A stretch of DNA of 64,000 nucleotides, taken from assembly GCF_011074795.1 (NCBI RefSeq), contig NZ_JAAMPF010000012.1, forward strand, positions 372,001 to 436,000, read 5' to 3'. The DNA comes from Marinobacter salicampi. Lineage in GTDB: Bacteria > Pseudomonadota > Gammaproteobacteria > Pseudomonadales > Oleiphilaceae. The translations under genes and the position numbers were made by a program. The number at the start of each line of letters is the position of its first letter. Within the stretch, counting starts at the first letter, position 1. Shown here one piece after another: positions 27,720 to 36,553 of this stretch. Below the pieces are notes generated by a model. It made no database searches. It was not told the origin of the DNA and saw only the letters and a program-made list of their open reading frames with translations.

Positions 27720-28559
27720 TCACACGTCAGCGGGTTCGCTACGCAAGCTCTCCCAGGTCTGCACCATCAGCTTCTTGGGGCCACCCCAGCGGTAGCCGCC
27801 CATAGCGCCACTCTGCTGGATCACCCGGTGACAGGGGACCAGCAGGGCCACGGGATTGGCCCCGATGGCATTGCCTACCGCCCGCGAAGCCCTGGGCGTG
27901 CCCATCGCCCTGGCGATCTGTGAATAACTGGTCAGCTTACCGGAGGGAATCCTCAGAAGGGCACGCCATACGGCGACCTGGAAATTGGTGCCGACCACAT
28001 GCAAGGACACGGGGCCCCGCTGCCAATCCGCCTGTGCCCTGAACAGCCCATCAATCACCTGGCTTGTGGCCTGATCGTTTCTTGCGAGCGTCGCTCGGGG
28101 CCAGTCCTTGTGCAGGTCAGCAAGCACATCCTCGGGGGATCGGTAATCAAGAAATTCCAGCCGGCAGATACCCCGGTTGGTGGCCGCAACCAAGATTCTG
28201 CCCAGGGGCGTTTCATGGAAACCGTACTGAATGGCCAGGTTCATACCCTGGCTCCTGTACTCCCCGGGTGTTACTGCCTCCAGGGATACAAAGTGATCGT
28301 GCAGCCTTGAGCTGCCACTTAAACCGATGCTGTGGGATACGTCCATCAGGGAGTGTGCTTCTTCCAGCCTGCGCTTGCCCCGCTCCAGGGTGAGGGCCTG
28401 CAGGAACCGCTTGGGCGTGGTTCCGGCCCAGCGACAGAACATCCGCTGGAAATGGAATGGGCTGAGGTGGACATGGGCCGCCACCTCTTCCAGGCTGGGC
28501 TGCCCCGTCGCCATGAAGGTCATGGCCTGCTCGATACGGTTATAGTCTGACTTACCCAT
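27720..28559 (-). CDS. AraC-HTH / O6-methylguanine-DNA methyltransferase fusion (Ada-like)
   Basis: A 280-residue protein with an AraC helix-turn-helix (about 10-100: A-A-H-V-H-L-S-P-F-H-F-Q-R-M-F) followed by a methyltransferase domain with the acceptor Cys in V-P-C-H-R-V-I-Q (Cys243). It repairs O6-methylguanine by transferring the methyl to itself and may bind DNA like Ada. It lacks the N-terminal zinc domain of E. coli Ada that senses methylphosphotriesters, so the classic methyl-activated switch cannot operate. The start at 28559 has GGAGGAGGG immediately upstream. A longer frame to 28727 exists but its extra residues resemble nothing in the family. Confidence 0.85.
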   Translation of the reverse strand: MGKSDYNRIEQAMTFMATGQPSLEEVAAHVHLSPFHFQRMFCRWAGTTPKRFLQALTLERGKRRLEEAHSLMDVSHSIGLSGSSRLHDHFVSLEAVTPGEYRSQGMNLAIQYGFHETPLGRILVAATNRGICRLEFLDYRSPEDVLADLHKDWPRATLARNDQATSQVIDGLFRAQADWQRGPVSLHVVGTNFQVAVWRALLRIPSGKLTSYSQIARAMGTPRASRAVGNAIGANPVALLVPCHRVIQQSGAMGGYRWGGPKKLMVQTWESLRSEPADV

Positions 28560-29066
28560 ACCCTCCTCCATGGCACCCTCCATAAGCTCTCCATAAGCCC
28601 AGCCGAATCTGGAAACGATTGCCTTATAGCCAGCAATAGCATGGCCTGGCAGATCAGTCTCCATGATAGAGGCTCGCCGACCCGGGGCCGACCCGAATCT
28701 TGCTTTGTTGAATTCGAGCGACAACACAAGGTGCGCCTAACGGAACTCCGCTGTTTCACTGGGGGTCGCCAGCCACTTTCTTATCCCATCGAGTGTTGCG
28801 GGCGGGCAGAGCCAGAAGCCCTGAAGGCAAATCTCTGCCATGTAGCCCAAGACCTGGCATACGATGGCAACATGTCGGGGCTTTTTACAACCCGGTTCAG
28901 CGAACCTTTCCTGCAATTTCCGGCCGACTGATTTATATACCTTTTTGATTATAGGCACATTTTATGCTGTTACCGGCGCAATCAAAATGTTCCGCTCTTG
29001 GATAGAGCGATGGTTGTGTCGCGGGCTATGTCCGCGACGACCTGAACAGTCGAACCGGAGAAAAGT
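28560..29066. other. Intergenic region between Ada-like and lipoprotein genes
   Basis: 507 bases between divergent genes. Several frames of 70-100 codons exist on both strands but none has a plausible ribosome-binding site or recognisable sequence. An AT-rich patch (about 28930-28970) probably holds the promoter of the lipoprotein gene. No RNA gene was recognised. Confidence 0.35.
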
Positions 29067-29465
29067 ATGCGCGCGTTTTTTGCGAACCCCAGACCATCCG
29101 CCAGGGCAGGCCTTCTTTTGGGCTCTTTGCTCTTAATAGCCACCGCCTGCAGTGAAGATGTTACCCCAGACACCAAAGCCGCCAAAAAAGCCCTGACCAA
29201 CTTGCTATGCGACCATCAACGCTTACTGAACTGCCAGTGTCTGAGTGACTATGTGGTATCGAACACATCAGAGTCGGACAGAGAACTGATTCCCCTGACG
29301 GTCAAATTGCTTACCAATGGGTTTGAGGAAGGCGAGGTCGAACAGGAGCTGGAGAGTCTGGCCGCAACCCGTGGCGGAGATAAGGCAAGTGTCGAAGAAG
29401 CGATGCAAAGCTACAGCAATCGCTTTGGGGAACTTATGGAGCAAGGGTCCACAGAGTGCAAATGA
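29067..29465 (+). CDS. Small cysteine-containing lipoprotein of unknown function
   Basis: A 132-residue protein with a lipoprotein-like signal (G-L-L-L-G-S-L-L-L-I-A-T-A-C, lipidated Cys28). The mature part has Cys48, Cys56 and Cys58 (C-x7-C-x-C) and Cys131 near the end, which could form disulfides or bind metal. The rest is helical and acidic. No family was recognised. GGAGAAAAGT precedes the ATG at 29067. An inverted pair of structured repeats follows the stop codon and may act as a transcription end. Confidence 0.65.
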   Translation: MRAFFANPRPSARAGLLLGSLLLIATACSEDVTPDTKAAKKALTNLLCDHQRLLNCQCLSDYVVSNTSESDRELIPLTVKLLTNGFEEGEVEQELESLAATRGGDKASVEEAMQSYSNRFGELMEQGSTECK

Positions 29466-29494
29466 GCGAGTCAATCAGGAAGGGCGCCCCGTCA

Positions 29495-29606
29495 GGGTGC
29501 TCGAAAGCTGAAGCTTCCGCTACAAAAGATCAATAGCCGATTATTTATAGCTGGTTGTGTAAACGTAGCGGAAGCTTCAGCTTTCGTAGAGCCGCCAGGC
29601 TCCCTG
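29495..29606. repeat. Structured repeat array A (two half-modules)
   Basis: Two copies of the 22-base repeat arm stand in inverted orientation (29502-29523 and 29565-29586), 41 bases apart. Read on the reverse strand, the order is right half, spacer, left half, each with its hairpin: GAGCCTGGCGGCTC at about 29587-29602 and the G-rich GCACCC/GGGGCGC hairpin at about 29484-29500. It lies between convergent genes (the lipoprotein and the 24-residue peptide). The arms could also pair with each other to give a 22-bp stem. Confidence 0.8.
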
Positions 29607-29692
29607 TCTAGTCAGCGGGGAAATGCTTCAAGCCGACGCTTCGGTCGGCTGATATCATGGCTGTGAATGCAGGTCAAAGCGTACGACTGTGT

Positions 29693-29767
29693 CTAGCGCA
29701 GGCCAAAGAATGACAGGACGACCAGGACAATAACCACCAGGCCCACGATATAGATAATGTTATTCAT
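29693..29767 (-). CDS. 24-residue single-helix membrane peptide
   Basis: A 24-residue frame on the reverse strand, below common gene-finder limits: M-N-N-I-I-Y-I-V-G-L, then V-V-I-V-L-V-V-L and S-F-F-G-L-R. It is one uninterrupted transmembrane helix with a short polar start and an Arg end. AAGGGA sits six bases before the ATG at 29767. Very similar tiny peptides with the N-N-I-I-Y-I-V-G start and S-F-F-G-L-R end are, to my recollection, widespread in proteobacteria; their function is unknown. It lies between the repeat array and the BCCT gene. Confidence 0.7.
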   Translation of the reverse strand: MNNIIYIVGLVVIVLVVLSFFGLR

Positions 29768-29854
29768 AAAAATCCCTTTTTGATTGCTGACTGTTTTTAG
29801 TCATCGCCAAACGCGACCATTTCACTATAGGGCGCTAGATGCTTAAAAAGATAC

Positions 29855-31474
29855 TTATATATTTTTCAGCTCCTCAACAGGTGGTGGCTTACCTACCCTG
29901 ATTTCTGTCAGATCCTCTTTTGAAAGACCCTGGAAAAGCGCAACCATCATCGCAAACACAAGAACGAACATAGGCAACCCGACCACGGTGATCACTTCCT
30001 GCAAGGCGGTCAGCCCGGCCTCGCCAGCAAGCACGATCAGCATGGCTGCGAGCACGCCTTCCGAGACACCCCAGAAAACCCGCTGATGCCAGGGCCCCGG
30101 GTCCGGAGAGCCGGTGCATAGCATATCCACCACAAGGGAGGCGGAATCTGACGAGGTGGCGAAGAATATGGCTACGATCACCACCGCCAGGCCCTGGATA
30201 AGGGCCGTGCCGGGGAAATTTTCAAAGAACGCAAACAGTGCCAGGGGAATACTTTCCTCGACCGCCGTGGACAGGGAGCCTGCCTCTGCGCCCAGGGCTG
30301 CACGGGTTTCTGCGCCGATGCCGTCGATCTCCATGGCCGACCAGCCGAAGATACTGAACCAGACCAGAGTGAAAATGGAGGGTGCAAACAGCACACCCAG
30401 CACGAACTCCCGTATCGTCCGTCCCCTGGAGATACGGGCTATGAAAATGCCGATAAAGGGAGACCAGGTGACGGTCCAGGCCCAGTAAAATACGGTCCAA
30501 CCACCCTGCCAGCCCCATCCGCCGTCTTCATGGTCGTATTGGGCAAGCGCATCGTTCCAGAAAGCCATCGGCAGCAGGTTGGTTATATAAAGGCCGAATG
30601 TTTCCACCAGCGCTCGCAGCAGGAAAACCGTGGAGCCAGTAAACAGTACGAAAAACATCAGCCCCACGGCCATGCTGATATTGAGGTTGGACAGCCGCTT
30701 TATACCCGAGTCCAGACCAGCCACGATCGAACCCACCGCCACAGTCGTCAGTACGGTAATGACAATGACCTTGGAGGTTACTGAATCCGCGACACCAAAC
30801 AGTTCGGTGAGTCCGGCATTGATCTGCTGGGTACCCAGCCCGACCGAAACGGCAACACCAAAGAGCGTGCCGAGTACCGCAAAGATGTCCAGGGTTTTTC
30901 CCAGCGGTCCATAAATACGGTCCCCTATCAGGGAGTAGAACACCGAGCTGAAACGCATCGGCAGGTCGTAGCGATAGATAAAGTAGGCAAAAGCCAAACC
31001 TGGCAAGGTGAAGATCGCCCAGGTATGCAACCCCAGGTGATAGATCGAGAAGCCCATGGCATCGTCTGCGGCCTCAACGGAGAATGGCTCTACTCCTGAG
31101 CGGGGTGGCGATGCGAAATGGGAAATCGGCTCTGCCACACCCCAGAACATCAGCACCGTACCGATACCGCCGGCGAAGAGCATGGTGAACCAGGAAAGAT
31201 TACCGTAGTCAGGTTTGGCGTCGTTGCCTCCAAGGCGTATGACGCCATAACGGCTGAGCGCGACCCAAAGCAGGAAGGCGACCCAACTGGTCACCCCCAG
31301 GATGAAGAGCCAGCCAAGGTTGGTCACGATCCAGGTGCGTCCGGCACCGAAGGCGTCTCCAATCGGCCCCGGGGCTATCAGCAGCAACACCAGGAAAACC
31401 ACCATGATACCCGCAGAGGTAAAGAAGATGGTTGGATTGGTCTTCAGCCTGAGCTTCCTTGCAAGCCATTCCAT
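29855..31474 (-). CDS. BCCT-family betaine/choline/carnitine transporter
   Basis: A 539-residue secondary transporter with twelve hydrophobic segments. The family signature is clear: Y-W-A-W-T-V-T-W-S-P-F-I-G-I-F-I-A-R-I-S-R-G-R-T-I-R-E-F (around residue 365), together with G-I-G-T-V-L-M-F-W-G-V-A-E-P. It imports betaine-type solutes with Na+ or H+; the exact solute cannot be read from sequence. The start at 31474 (M-E-W-L-A-R-K) has GGGAGA six bases before it. Longer frames run into the divergent chemoreceptor region. With proVWX it makes a second route for osmoprotectant uptake. Confidence 0.92.
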   Translation of the reverse strand: MEWLARKLRLKTNPTIFFTSAGIMVVFLVLLLIAPGPIGDAFGAGRTWIVTNLGWLFILGVTSWVAFLLWVALSRYGVIRLGGNDAKPDYGNLSWFTMLFAGGIGTVLMFWGVAEPISHFASPPRSGVEPFSVEAADDAMGFSIYHLGLHTWAIFTLPGLAFAYFIYRYDLPMRFSSVFYSLIGDRIYGPLGKTLDIFAVLGTLFGVAVSVGLGTQQINAGLTELFGVADSVTSKVIVITVLTTVAVGSIVAGLDSGIKRLSNLNISMAVGLMFFVLFTGSTVFLLRALVETFGLYITNLLPMAFWNDALAQYDHEDGGWGWQGGWTVFYWAWTVTWSPFIGIFIARISRGRTIREFVLGVLFAPSIFTLVWFSIFGWSAMEIDGIGAETRAALGAEAGSLSTAVEESIPLALFAFFENFPGTALIQGLAVVIVAIFFATSSDSASLVVDMLCTGSPDPGPWHQRVFWGVSEGVLAAMLIVLAGEAGLTALQEVITVVGLPMFVLVFAMMVALFQGLSKEDLTEIRVGKPPPVEELKNI

Positions 31475-31689
31475 GGCGCTTCTCCCTGAGTCTTTAACCC
31501 AAGATAGAAGTGAACTGACCTGCACGCCAGTTACCGTATCGATACGTTGCCGGCAACCATAGAGGGCGTTGATTCTGTGCTTCATAACTATTGAAAACAA
31601 TAAATTACACTTTCAACTTGAGCTGGTTGGTACTCTACCCGGCGCTTTCCCAGCCCTTCCAGGCCATTACCCAGCAGGTACGTTTGCAG

Positions 31690-33243
31690 ATGAGAAAAAA
31701 TCTTCCGGTCACCCAGAGTGAGCGTCCGTTTCCCCGCGGCCAGAAGCTGATTTCGGCAACGGACCTCACCGGCAAGATTGTCCATTGCAACCGGGCCTTT
31801 GTGGATATCAGCGGTTTCAGCCGGGAAGAGCTGATAGGCCAACCCCACAACATTATCCGCCACCCGGATATGCCCCCGGCCGCCTACGAAAACATGTGGT
31901 CTCACCTCAAGGCAGGCAGGCCCTGGATGGGGCTGGTGAAAAACCGCTGCAAGAACGGAGACCACTACTGGGTAAGCGCCTATGTGACCCCTGTCACCGA
32001 AAGTGGCCGGGTGGTCGGCTACGAGTCGGTACGCAGCTGTCCTGAGCGGGCAGATGTTGAGCGCGCAGCCCGGCTCTACGCTGGCATCAATGCCGGCAAG
32101 CCTGTGATCCAGTGGTGGGAGACAGTGCCCTTCGGAGCCATCGCACTGATCGCCATGATCGCCGTCGCAGCCGGTGTCCATGCTACTGGCTTCCCGGCCG
32201 TCGCGTTGGGCTTGTTGGCCATCAGCGTGGTGGTCGCCGTGATCTGGAAGCAAGCCAGTGAAAAGCAACTGCAGAGTGCCATCACGGGGCTTCTGAAAAA
32301 CAGCTTTTCCGACGTTCTGGCCGCCAAGTCGTACACCGAGGATTCGCCGGAACGGGGGCGCATCAAGGTCGCGGTTATGGCTCAAAAGGCACACCTTGAC
32401 GCGGTACTGACCCGAATGGAAGACTCCGCAGGCCTGATAACAACCAGTTCGGTCACTGGCCTTGAAATCGCCCACGAGACCCAGGAAGCCCTGCGCAGGC
32501 AGCAGGTTGAGACCGAACAGGCGGCCGCCGCCGTTTACGAGATGTCGATGACTATCGCGGAGGTTTCGTCAAACGTTCAAACCACAGCCAACCGGGCTGA
32601 AGAATCCCGCGGCCTCGCGGTGAGTGGCCGCAAAGTGGTGGAGTCTACCCGCAAGGCTATCGAAGAACTGAAGGTAACGGTCGACGGCATTCGCCAGTCG
32701 GTGACCGAACTGGCCAGCCAATCCCAGAGTATTGCCTCTGCCGCTGGCATCATCGAGCAGATTGCCGACCAGACCAATCTGCTGGCACTTAACGCTGCCA
32801 TTGAGGCTGCCCGCGCTGGCGAGCACGGCCGCGGTTTTGCGGTTGTGGCAGACGAGGTTCGTACCCTGGCCCGACGCACCCAGGAATCCACCCAGGAAAT
32901 TCATAACGTGGTGGAAAGCCTGCTGAGCGGGTCAGAGCGTTCGGTGGCGGTTGCCGAACAGGGCACAAAAGCCGCTGAAACTGGCCTGCAGAAAATGTTT
33001 GAAACAGAAAAAACCCTGACCAGCATCGCCGACGCGGTGACGGACATTGCTGATATGGCCCTCCAGATGGCCGCCGCCGTGGAAGAACAGGCCCAGGTTT
33101 CCGACCAGATCAATGCCCAGGTAGAAAACATATCCGGCCTGGCGCAAAGCAACCTTCACAAAGGCGAGGAGTCCACCCGGAGCGTCAAGGCCCTGGGACA
33201 GGTAGCCGAAGATCTCCGCGAACTGGTGATTCGGTTCAAGTAA
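31690..33243 (+). CDS. Aer-like PAS methyl-accepting chemotaxis protein
   Basis: A 517-residue receptor starting M-R-K-N-L-P-V-T, the typical start of Aer-type proteins. The PAS domain (about 10-115) contains [25 protein letters not shown], the FAD-binding pattern of Aer redox sensors. A hydrophobic hairpin (about 145-190) anchors it to the membrane without a periplasmic domain. The signalling tip [19 protein letters not shown] is intact. It should sense energy or redox state and signal to CheA. A TTG at 31591 would add 33 unlikely residues. Divergent from the BCCT gene. Confidence 0.9.
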   Translation: MRKNLPVTQSERPFPRGQKLISATDLTGKIVHCNRAFVDISGFSREELIGQPHNIIRHPDMPPAAYENMWSHLKAGRPWMGLVKNRCKNGDHYWVSAYVTPVTESGRVVGYESVRSCPERADVERAARLYAGINAGKPVIQWWETVPFGAIALIAMIAVAAGVHATGFPAVALGLLAISVVVAVIWKQASEKQLQSAITGLLKNSFSDVLAAKSYTEDSPERGRIKVAVMAQKAHLDAVLTRMEDSAGLITTSSVTGLEIAHETQEALRRQQVETEQAAAAVYEMSMTIAEVSSNVQTTANRAEESRGLAVSGRKVVESTRKAIEELKVTVDGIRQSVTELASQSQSIASAAGIIEQIADQTNLLALNAAIEAARAGEHGRGFAVVADEVRTLARRTQESTQEIHNVVESLLSGSERSVAVAEQGTKAAETGLQKMFETEKTLTSIADAVTDIADMALQMAAAVEEQAQVSDQINAQVENISGLAQSNLHKGEESTRSVKALGQVAEDLRELVIRFK

Positions 33244-33310
33244 GGTCACTTGCCCCTGACCCCTGCCGGATAGGCCTGGCAGAGTTCAGGAAGACGTCAG
33301 GCCACCCTCA

Positions 33311-33742
33311 CTATCGCTCGATAGACTTCAGCAGAGACGCGAAGGCCCTTGCAAACCTCTGCTCAGCCAGCTTATCGAGCACTTTGCCCACAAATGGAAC
33401 CTTGACGCGGCCCTCGGAGACCCAGGTCACATGGGTGTGCTCGCCCCGGGGCTCCAGGGTGATTTCACCCCGGCTGTGGGCTATGGGAAGCGGGCTCGAT
33501 TTCTCTATCAGATAGTGCATTACCGTGGGCCTGTTGAACCGTGTAATACGTTCGGTGAGTTCAAGGGGGCCGGCGCCGATGACACGCAGCGCCCCGGTAC
33601 CATTGGTCTCGAGCCGCCCTTTCTCCAGCAAAACTGACTTGCCAACTCCAGGGAAGCGCTCATAACGTGCGTGGTCAGAAAGGGCCTCGAATACCGTGTC
33701 TATATCTCTGGCAAGCGTGCGCTCGACGTGAATGTGAAACAT
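33311..33742 (-). CDS. SRPBCC-family (START/Bet v1-like) protein
   Basis: A 143-residue protein of the SRPBCC superfamily: N-terminal strand F-H-I-H-V-E-R-T-L-A, helix D-T-V-F-E-A-L-S-D-H-A-R-Y-E-R-F-P-G-V, and the long C-terminal helix from G-K-V-L-D-K-L-A-E-Q-R-F-A-R-A-F. Members bind hydrophobic ligands in a deep pocket. The substrate is unknown. Cytoplasmic. It converges on the Aer-like gene (67-bp gap) and is divergent from nnrU. Confidence 0.8.
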   Translation of the reverse strand: MFHIHVERTLARDIDTVFEALSDHARYERFPGVGKSVLLEKGRLETNGTGALRVIGAGPLELTERITRFNRPTVMHYLIEKSSPLPIAHSRGEITLEPRGEHTHVTWVSEGRVKVPFVGKVLDKLAEQRFARAFASLLKSIER

Positions 33743-33954
33743 CGCAGATCCTTGTGTCCTGGACAGTGACGGGCCCGGCTCTTGTCGGGAAGCGTCCGGT
33801 ATGGCTGAGGCCGGGGATAAGCGAAACGCGATCCCGCCCTCGGTGATGGTTCACGTTCTGGCTTGGTTTGCACGGCTATACTCACATGGACAGCACTGCT
33901 GTTAAACCGGCAATTAATAAAGTCCGGCCTTATCGACAAAAAGGAGTTTGGCAA

Positions 33955-34524
33955 ATGACCACACTGATCGCTGGTCTGGTTCTGTTTCTGGGGATTCACT
34001 CGCTTTCCATCGTCAATGAACCGCTACGTAACCGCCTGCGTGCGTCCATGGGTGAAGCCGCCTTCAAAGGGGTCTTCTCACTGATCTCGCTGGTTGGCCT
34101 GGTGCTGATCATCTGGGGCTACGGTGCCGCCCGAATGGATCCGACAGTCATTTACACGCCGCCAGGCTGGTTGAAACACCTGGCAATGCTGCTGCTGGTC
34201 CCGGTATTTCCCCTTCTTTTTGCCACCTACCTGCCCGGCAGAATCAAGGCGAAACTGGGGCACCCCATGCTGGTGGCCGTCAAGCTGTGGGCACTGGCGC
34301 ACCTGCTCGCCAACGGCATGCTTCATGATCTGCTGCTGTTTGGCTCTTTCCTGGCGTGGGCAGTGATCGATCGCATCTCCCTGAAGCGCAGGGGCCAACG
34401 TCCCATTCCAACGCTTCCGAAGAGCGCTGCCAATGATGCCATTGCCGTAATCGGCGGCCTTGCGGTGTACCTGATCACAGTATTCTGGGCCCACCAATGG
34501 CTCTTCGGCGTGGCGCCAATCTGA
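33955..34524 (+). CDS. NnrU-family membrane protein
   Basis: A 189-residue integral membrane protein with about five to six helices, matching NnrU (I-W-G-Y-G-A-A-R-M-D-P-T-V-I-Y-T-P-P-G-W-L-K-H, then A-L-A-H-L-L-A-N-G). Its paralogues act in denitrification and, as the Z-ISO relatives, in carotenoid isomerisation through bound heme; two conserved histidines are visible. No nitrite or nitric oxide reductase gene is nearby, so a denitrification role is not supported here. AAGGAG fixes the start at 33955. Repeat array B follows its stop codon. Confidence 0.85.
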   Translation: MTTLIAGLVLFLGIHSLSIVNEPLRNRLRASMGEAAFKGVFSLISLVGLVLIIWGYGAARMDPTVIYTPPGWLKHLAMLLLVPVFPLLFATYLPGRIKAKLGHPMLVAVKLWALAHLLANGMLHDLLLFGSFLAWAVIDRISLKRRGQRPIPTLPKSAANDAIAVIGGLAVYLITVFWAHQWLFGVAPI

Positions 34525-34530
34525 TCACTG

Positions 34531-34819
34531 CTAGCGGAAGTTTCAGCTCTGGTCGTTCGTAGCGGAAGCTTCAGCTCTGGTCGTTCGTAGCGGAAGCTTC
34601 AGCTTTCGTGCATACCGAAGGGGTGCTCAACATTCCGGCCCATATCAGGAGCCTGACGGCTCCTCGAAAGCTGAAGCTTCCGCTACATTAAAAACAGCCC
34701 GCACCGCAGGTTCAGGTGTTCGGTCGTCCGCGACATTCAGACGCTCCTACGCTGCAGCTTCAGGCGTACAGCCTTTCGTAGCGGAAGCTTCAGCTTTCGT
34801 GCACACCAACGGTGTGCTG
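34531..34819. repeat. Structured repeat array B
   Basis: Between convergent genes. In order: a degenerate left arm (34531-34550), a second left arm ending in CTCT (34559-34578), a full 100-base module (34587-34686), a 91-base spacer starting ATTAAAA, and a last left half (34778-34817) whose hairpin GCACACC-AAC-GGTGTGC is perfectly paired. The first three left arms recur every 28 bases, joined by TGGTCGTTC. No coding potential. Confidence 0.85.
34587..34686 (+). repeat. Full structured repeat module (array B)
   Basis: 100 bases: left arm 34587-34608, hairpin GCATACC-GAA-GGGGTGC, variable middle, hairpin GGAGCC-TGAC-GGCTCC, right arm 34665-34686, which is the exact reverse complement of the left arm. 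Confidence 0.85.
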
Positions 34820-34836
34820 GTCGGCCGCCGCGGCTT

Positions 34837-35289
34837 TCACCAGATTGCCATCAAGGCGCCGGCACCCAGGACCAGTGAGCCACCAACCTCGGCTACGACA
34901 AGGACAATCATAAAGCTGTGGATCACCCAGGGCGGCAAGGTTGTGCTTCCCAGCCTGTGCGGTTTGCGCAACTGGTTACTGGTATCGCGCAGAACGCCGT
35001 GCACAAGGTAGGTGCCTATGGCCAGGGCAAAAAAGCCGAGAGCCGATGCCGCAGCCGCTGTATTCAGCCAGGCAGGAAGCATGCTGTAGCCGGCAAACCA
35101 GCCCAGTAACAACGCCGCAAAGCTGTACATAAGCGAGCTTCTGTGGGCGACGTCCACATACCTCGGTGCTGATGCGTTCGAACTGGTTGCCATGCACCGG
35201 TATTTCCAGATGCCGGTCACCAGGCCCGTCATGAAAAAGATAAAGGCGGCGGTCAGACACAGTTTTTCCGCCAGGGTCACTGCTGCCAT
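34837..35289 (-). CDS. Four-helix membrane protein of unknown function
   Basis: A 150-residue protein with four hydrophobic segments (about 8-28, 50-70, 75-97, 120-148). Between the first and second is a polar loop with K-Y-R-C-M-A-T-S-S-N-A-S-A-P-R-Y-V-D-V-A-H-R, which looks conserved and may be functional. No family was recognised. It starts at ATG 35289 with GAGG very close upstream. Single gene, convergent with nnrU across repeat array B. Confidence 0.6.
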   Translation of the reverse strand: MAAVTLAEKLCLTAAFIFFMTGLVTGIWKYRCMATSSNASAPRYVDVAHRSSLMYSFAALLLGWFAGYSMLPAWLNTAAAASALGFFALAIGTYLVHGVLRDTSNQLRKPHRLGSTTLPPWVIHSFMIVLVVAEVGGSLVLGAGALMAIW

Positions 35290-35416
35290 CTCCCTCTAAA
35301 GAGATATTGAACGTGCATATTTATAAGTCCTAAATGGGTGGACCTCAGACCGGAGGCCAAACGGGCCCGAAGCAAAAGTGCGCCGGTACCCCAACTGATG
35401 AGAAAAGGAGATCTCC

Positions 35417-35731
35417 ATGATCACAACAAAGAAAGGTGTAATGGCAATTCTAACCGTTATGGCCCTTACCCTGCCCATGGCCATTCAGGCCGAAGAAGGC
35501 GAGAAGTCAGAGGCATGGTTAACGAGCCTGAAGACAGATACACCACAGGCAGGGTTTGAACTTGCCATCAAACTCTCCCGAATGGGTGTAAAGATTACAC
35601 AGCCGGACAAGGACATTCTGTTCCGCGAGCGTGAGAAATACGCCGGTGATGGCGAGGCACTGATCCATGCCTCGGAAGTTGTAGCGGTTCACTTCCAGAC
35701 CGTCGCGGCGGCAAACAATTACTGGCAGTAA
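35417..35731 (+). CDS. Small secreted protein of unknown function
   Basis: A 104-residue protein with a signal peptide (M-I-T-T-K-K-G-V-M-A-I-L-T-V-M-A-L-T-L-P-M-A-I-Q-A, cut before E26). The mature part is helical, with repeated Lys and Glu and no cysteine. No family was recognised. AAGGAG at good distance supports the start. It stands before the cysteine hydrolase gene (182-bp gap), probably in a separate transcript. Confidence 0.6.
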   Translation: MITTKKGVMAILTVMALTLPMAIQAEEGEKSEAWLTSLKTDTPQAGFELAIKLSRMGVKITQPDKDILFREREKYAGDGEALIHASEVVAVHFQTVAAANNYWQ

Positions 35732-35913
35732 AAAGCAGGCGGTCTTCTGGACCGCCACCCCTGGTTCCCGGCCAAGCTCGACCACGGGCTCTGTGAACCG
35801 CCTCGCCCAAGCTATCCTCCCAAAGACCCATCGGATCAGGTTTATCGTCGTATGTACTTCGAAGCAGGCCCATGTTGCACTGATGCATCGACGCCAAACG
35901 CAGGAGAACGACA

Positions 35914-36528
35914 ATGACAGCATCCTCTTCCACACCGGCCACCACGCTCCGGGAACTCAACGGCCTCGGCCATGCGCCGGCAAAGCTTTCGGACTCCGCC
36001 CTGATCATGATCGATTGCCAGAACACCTACCGCGAGGGCGTGATGAAACTGGAGGGCGTAGAAGAAGCCCTGGAGGAGGCCCATGTACTTCTGGAGAAGG
36101 CCCGGGCCCAGGGGATTCCGGTATTTCATATCCGCCATGACGCCGGCCCGGGCTCACCCTACGACGTCAATGATCGAATCGGTGCCATCGCTGATATCGT
36201 TGCCCCGAAAGGCGGCGAGCCGGTCATTACCAAAAACTTCCCCAACTCGTTCGTGCAGACTGACCTGGACGAGCAGCTCAAGGCCAAGGGGGTGAAAAAC
36301 ATCGTTCTGGCTGGCTTCATGACTCATATGTGCGTCAACTCCACAGCCCATGGTGGCTTCAACCTGGGCTACGCGCCTACAGTAGTCGCCAGCGCCACAG
36401 CAACCCGTCCGCTGGAGGCGGCCAACGGCAAGGTGCTGTCAGCCCAGGAGGTGCATGACGGTGCCCTGGCGTCAACGCGCGATCTCTATGCCGCTGTGGT
36501 CGACCGGGTTGCGGATCTGCCCGACTGA
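35914..36528 (+). CDS. Isochorismatase-family cysteine hydrolase
   Basis: A 204-residue hydrolase with the family triad: Asp in I-M-I-D-C-Q-N-T-Y (about 34), Lys in V-I-T-K-N-F-P-N-S-F (about 107) and Cys in G-F-M-T-H-M-C-V-N-S-T (about 140). Members hydrolyse amides or vinyl ethers, such as nicotinamide, biuret or isochorismate. The pattern T-H-M-C-V-N-S-T is common among uncharacterised members, so no substrate is assigned. AGGAGA precedes the ATG. The quinone-reductase-like gene begins 25 bases after the stop, making a two-gene operon. Confidence 0.88.
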   Translation: MTASSSTPATTLRELNGLGHAPAKLSDSALIMIDCQNTYREGVMKLEGVEEALEEAHVLLEKARAQGIPVFHIRHDAGPGSPYDVNDRIGAIADIVAPKGGEPVITKNFPNSFVQTDLDEQLKAKGVKNIVLAGFMTHMCVNSTAHGGFNLGYAPTVVASATATRPLEAANGKVLSAQEVHDGALASTRDLYAAVVDRVADLPD

Positions 36529-36553
36529 ACAACCAAAGAAAGGAGGCTTTAGC

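Noticed and set aside
28737..28958. Reverse 73-codon and forward 96-codon frames upstream of the lipoprotein
   Set aside because: They overlap each other on opposite strands without start signals; likely chance frames in GC-rich DNA.
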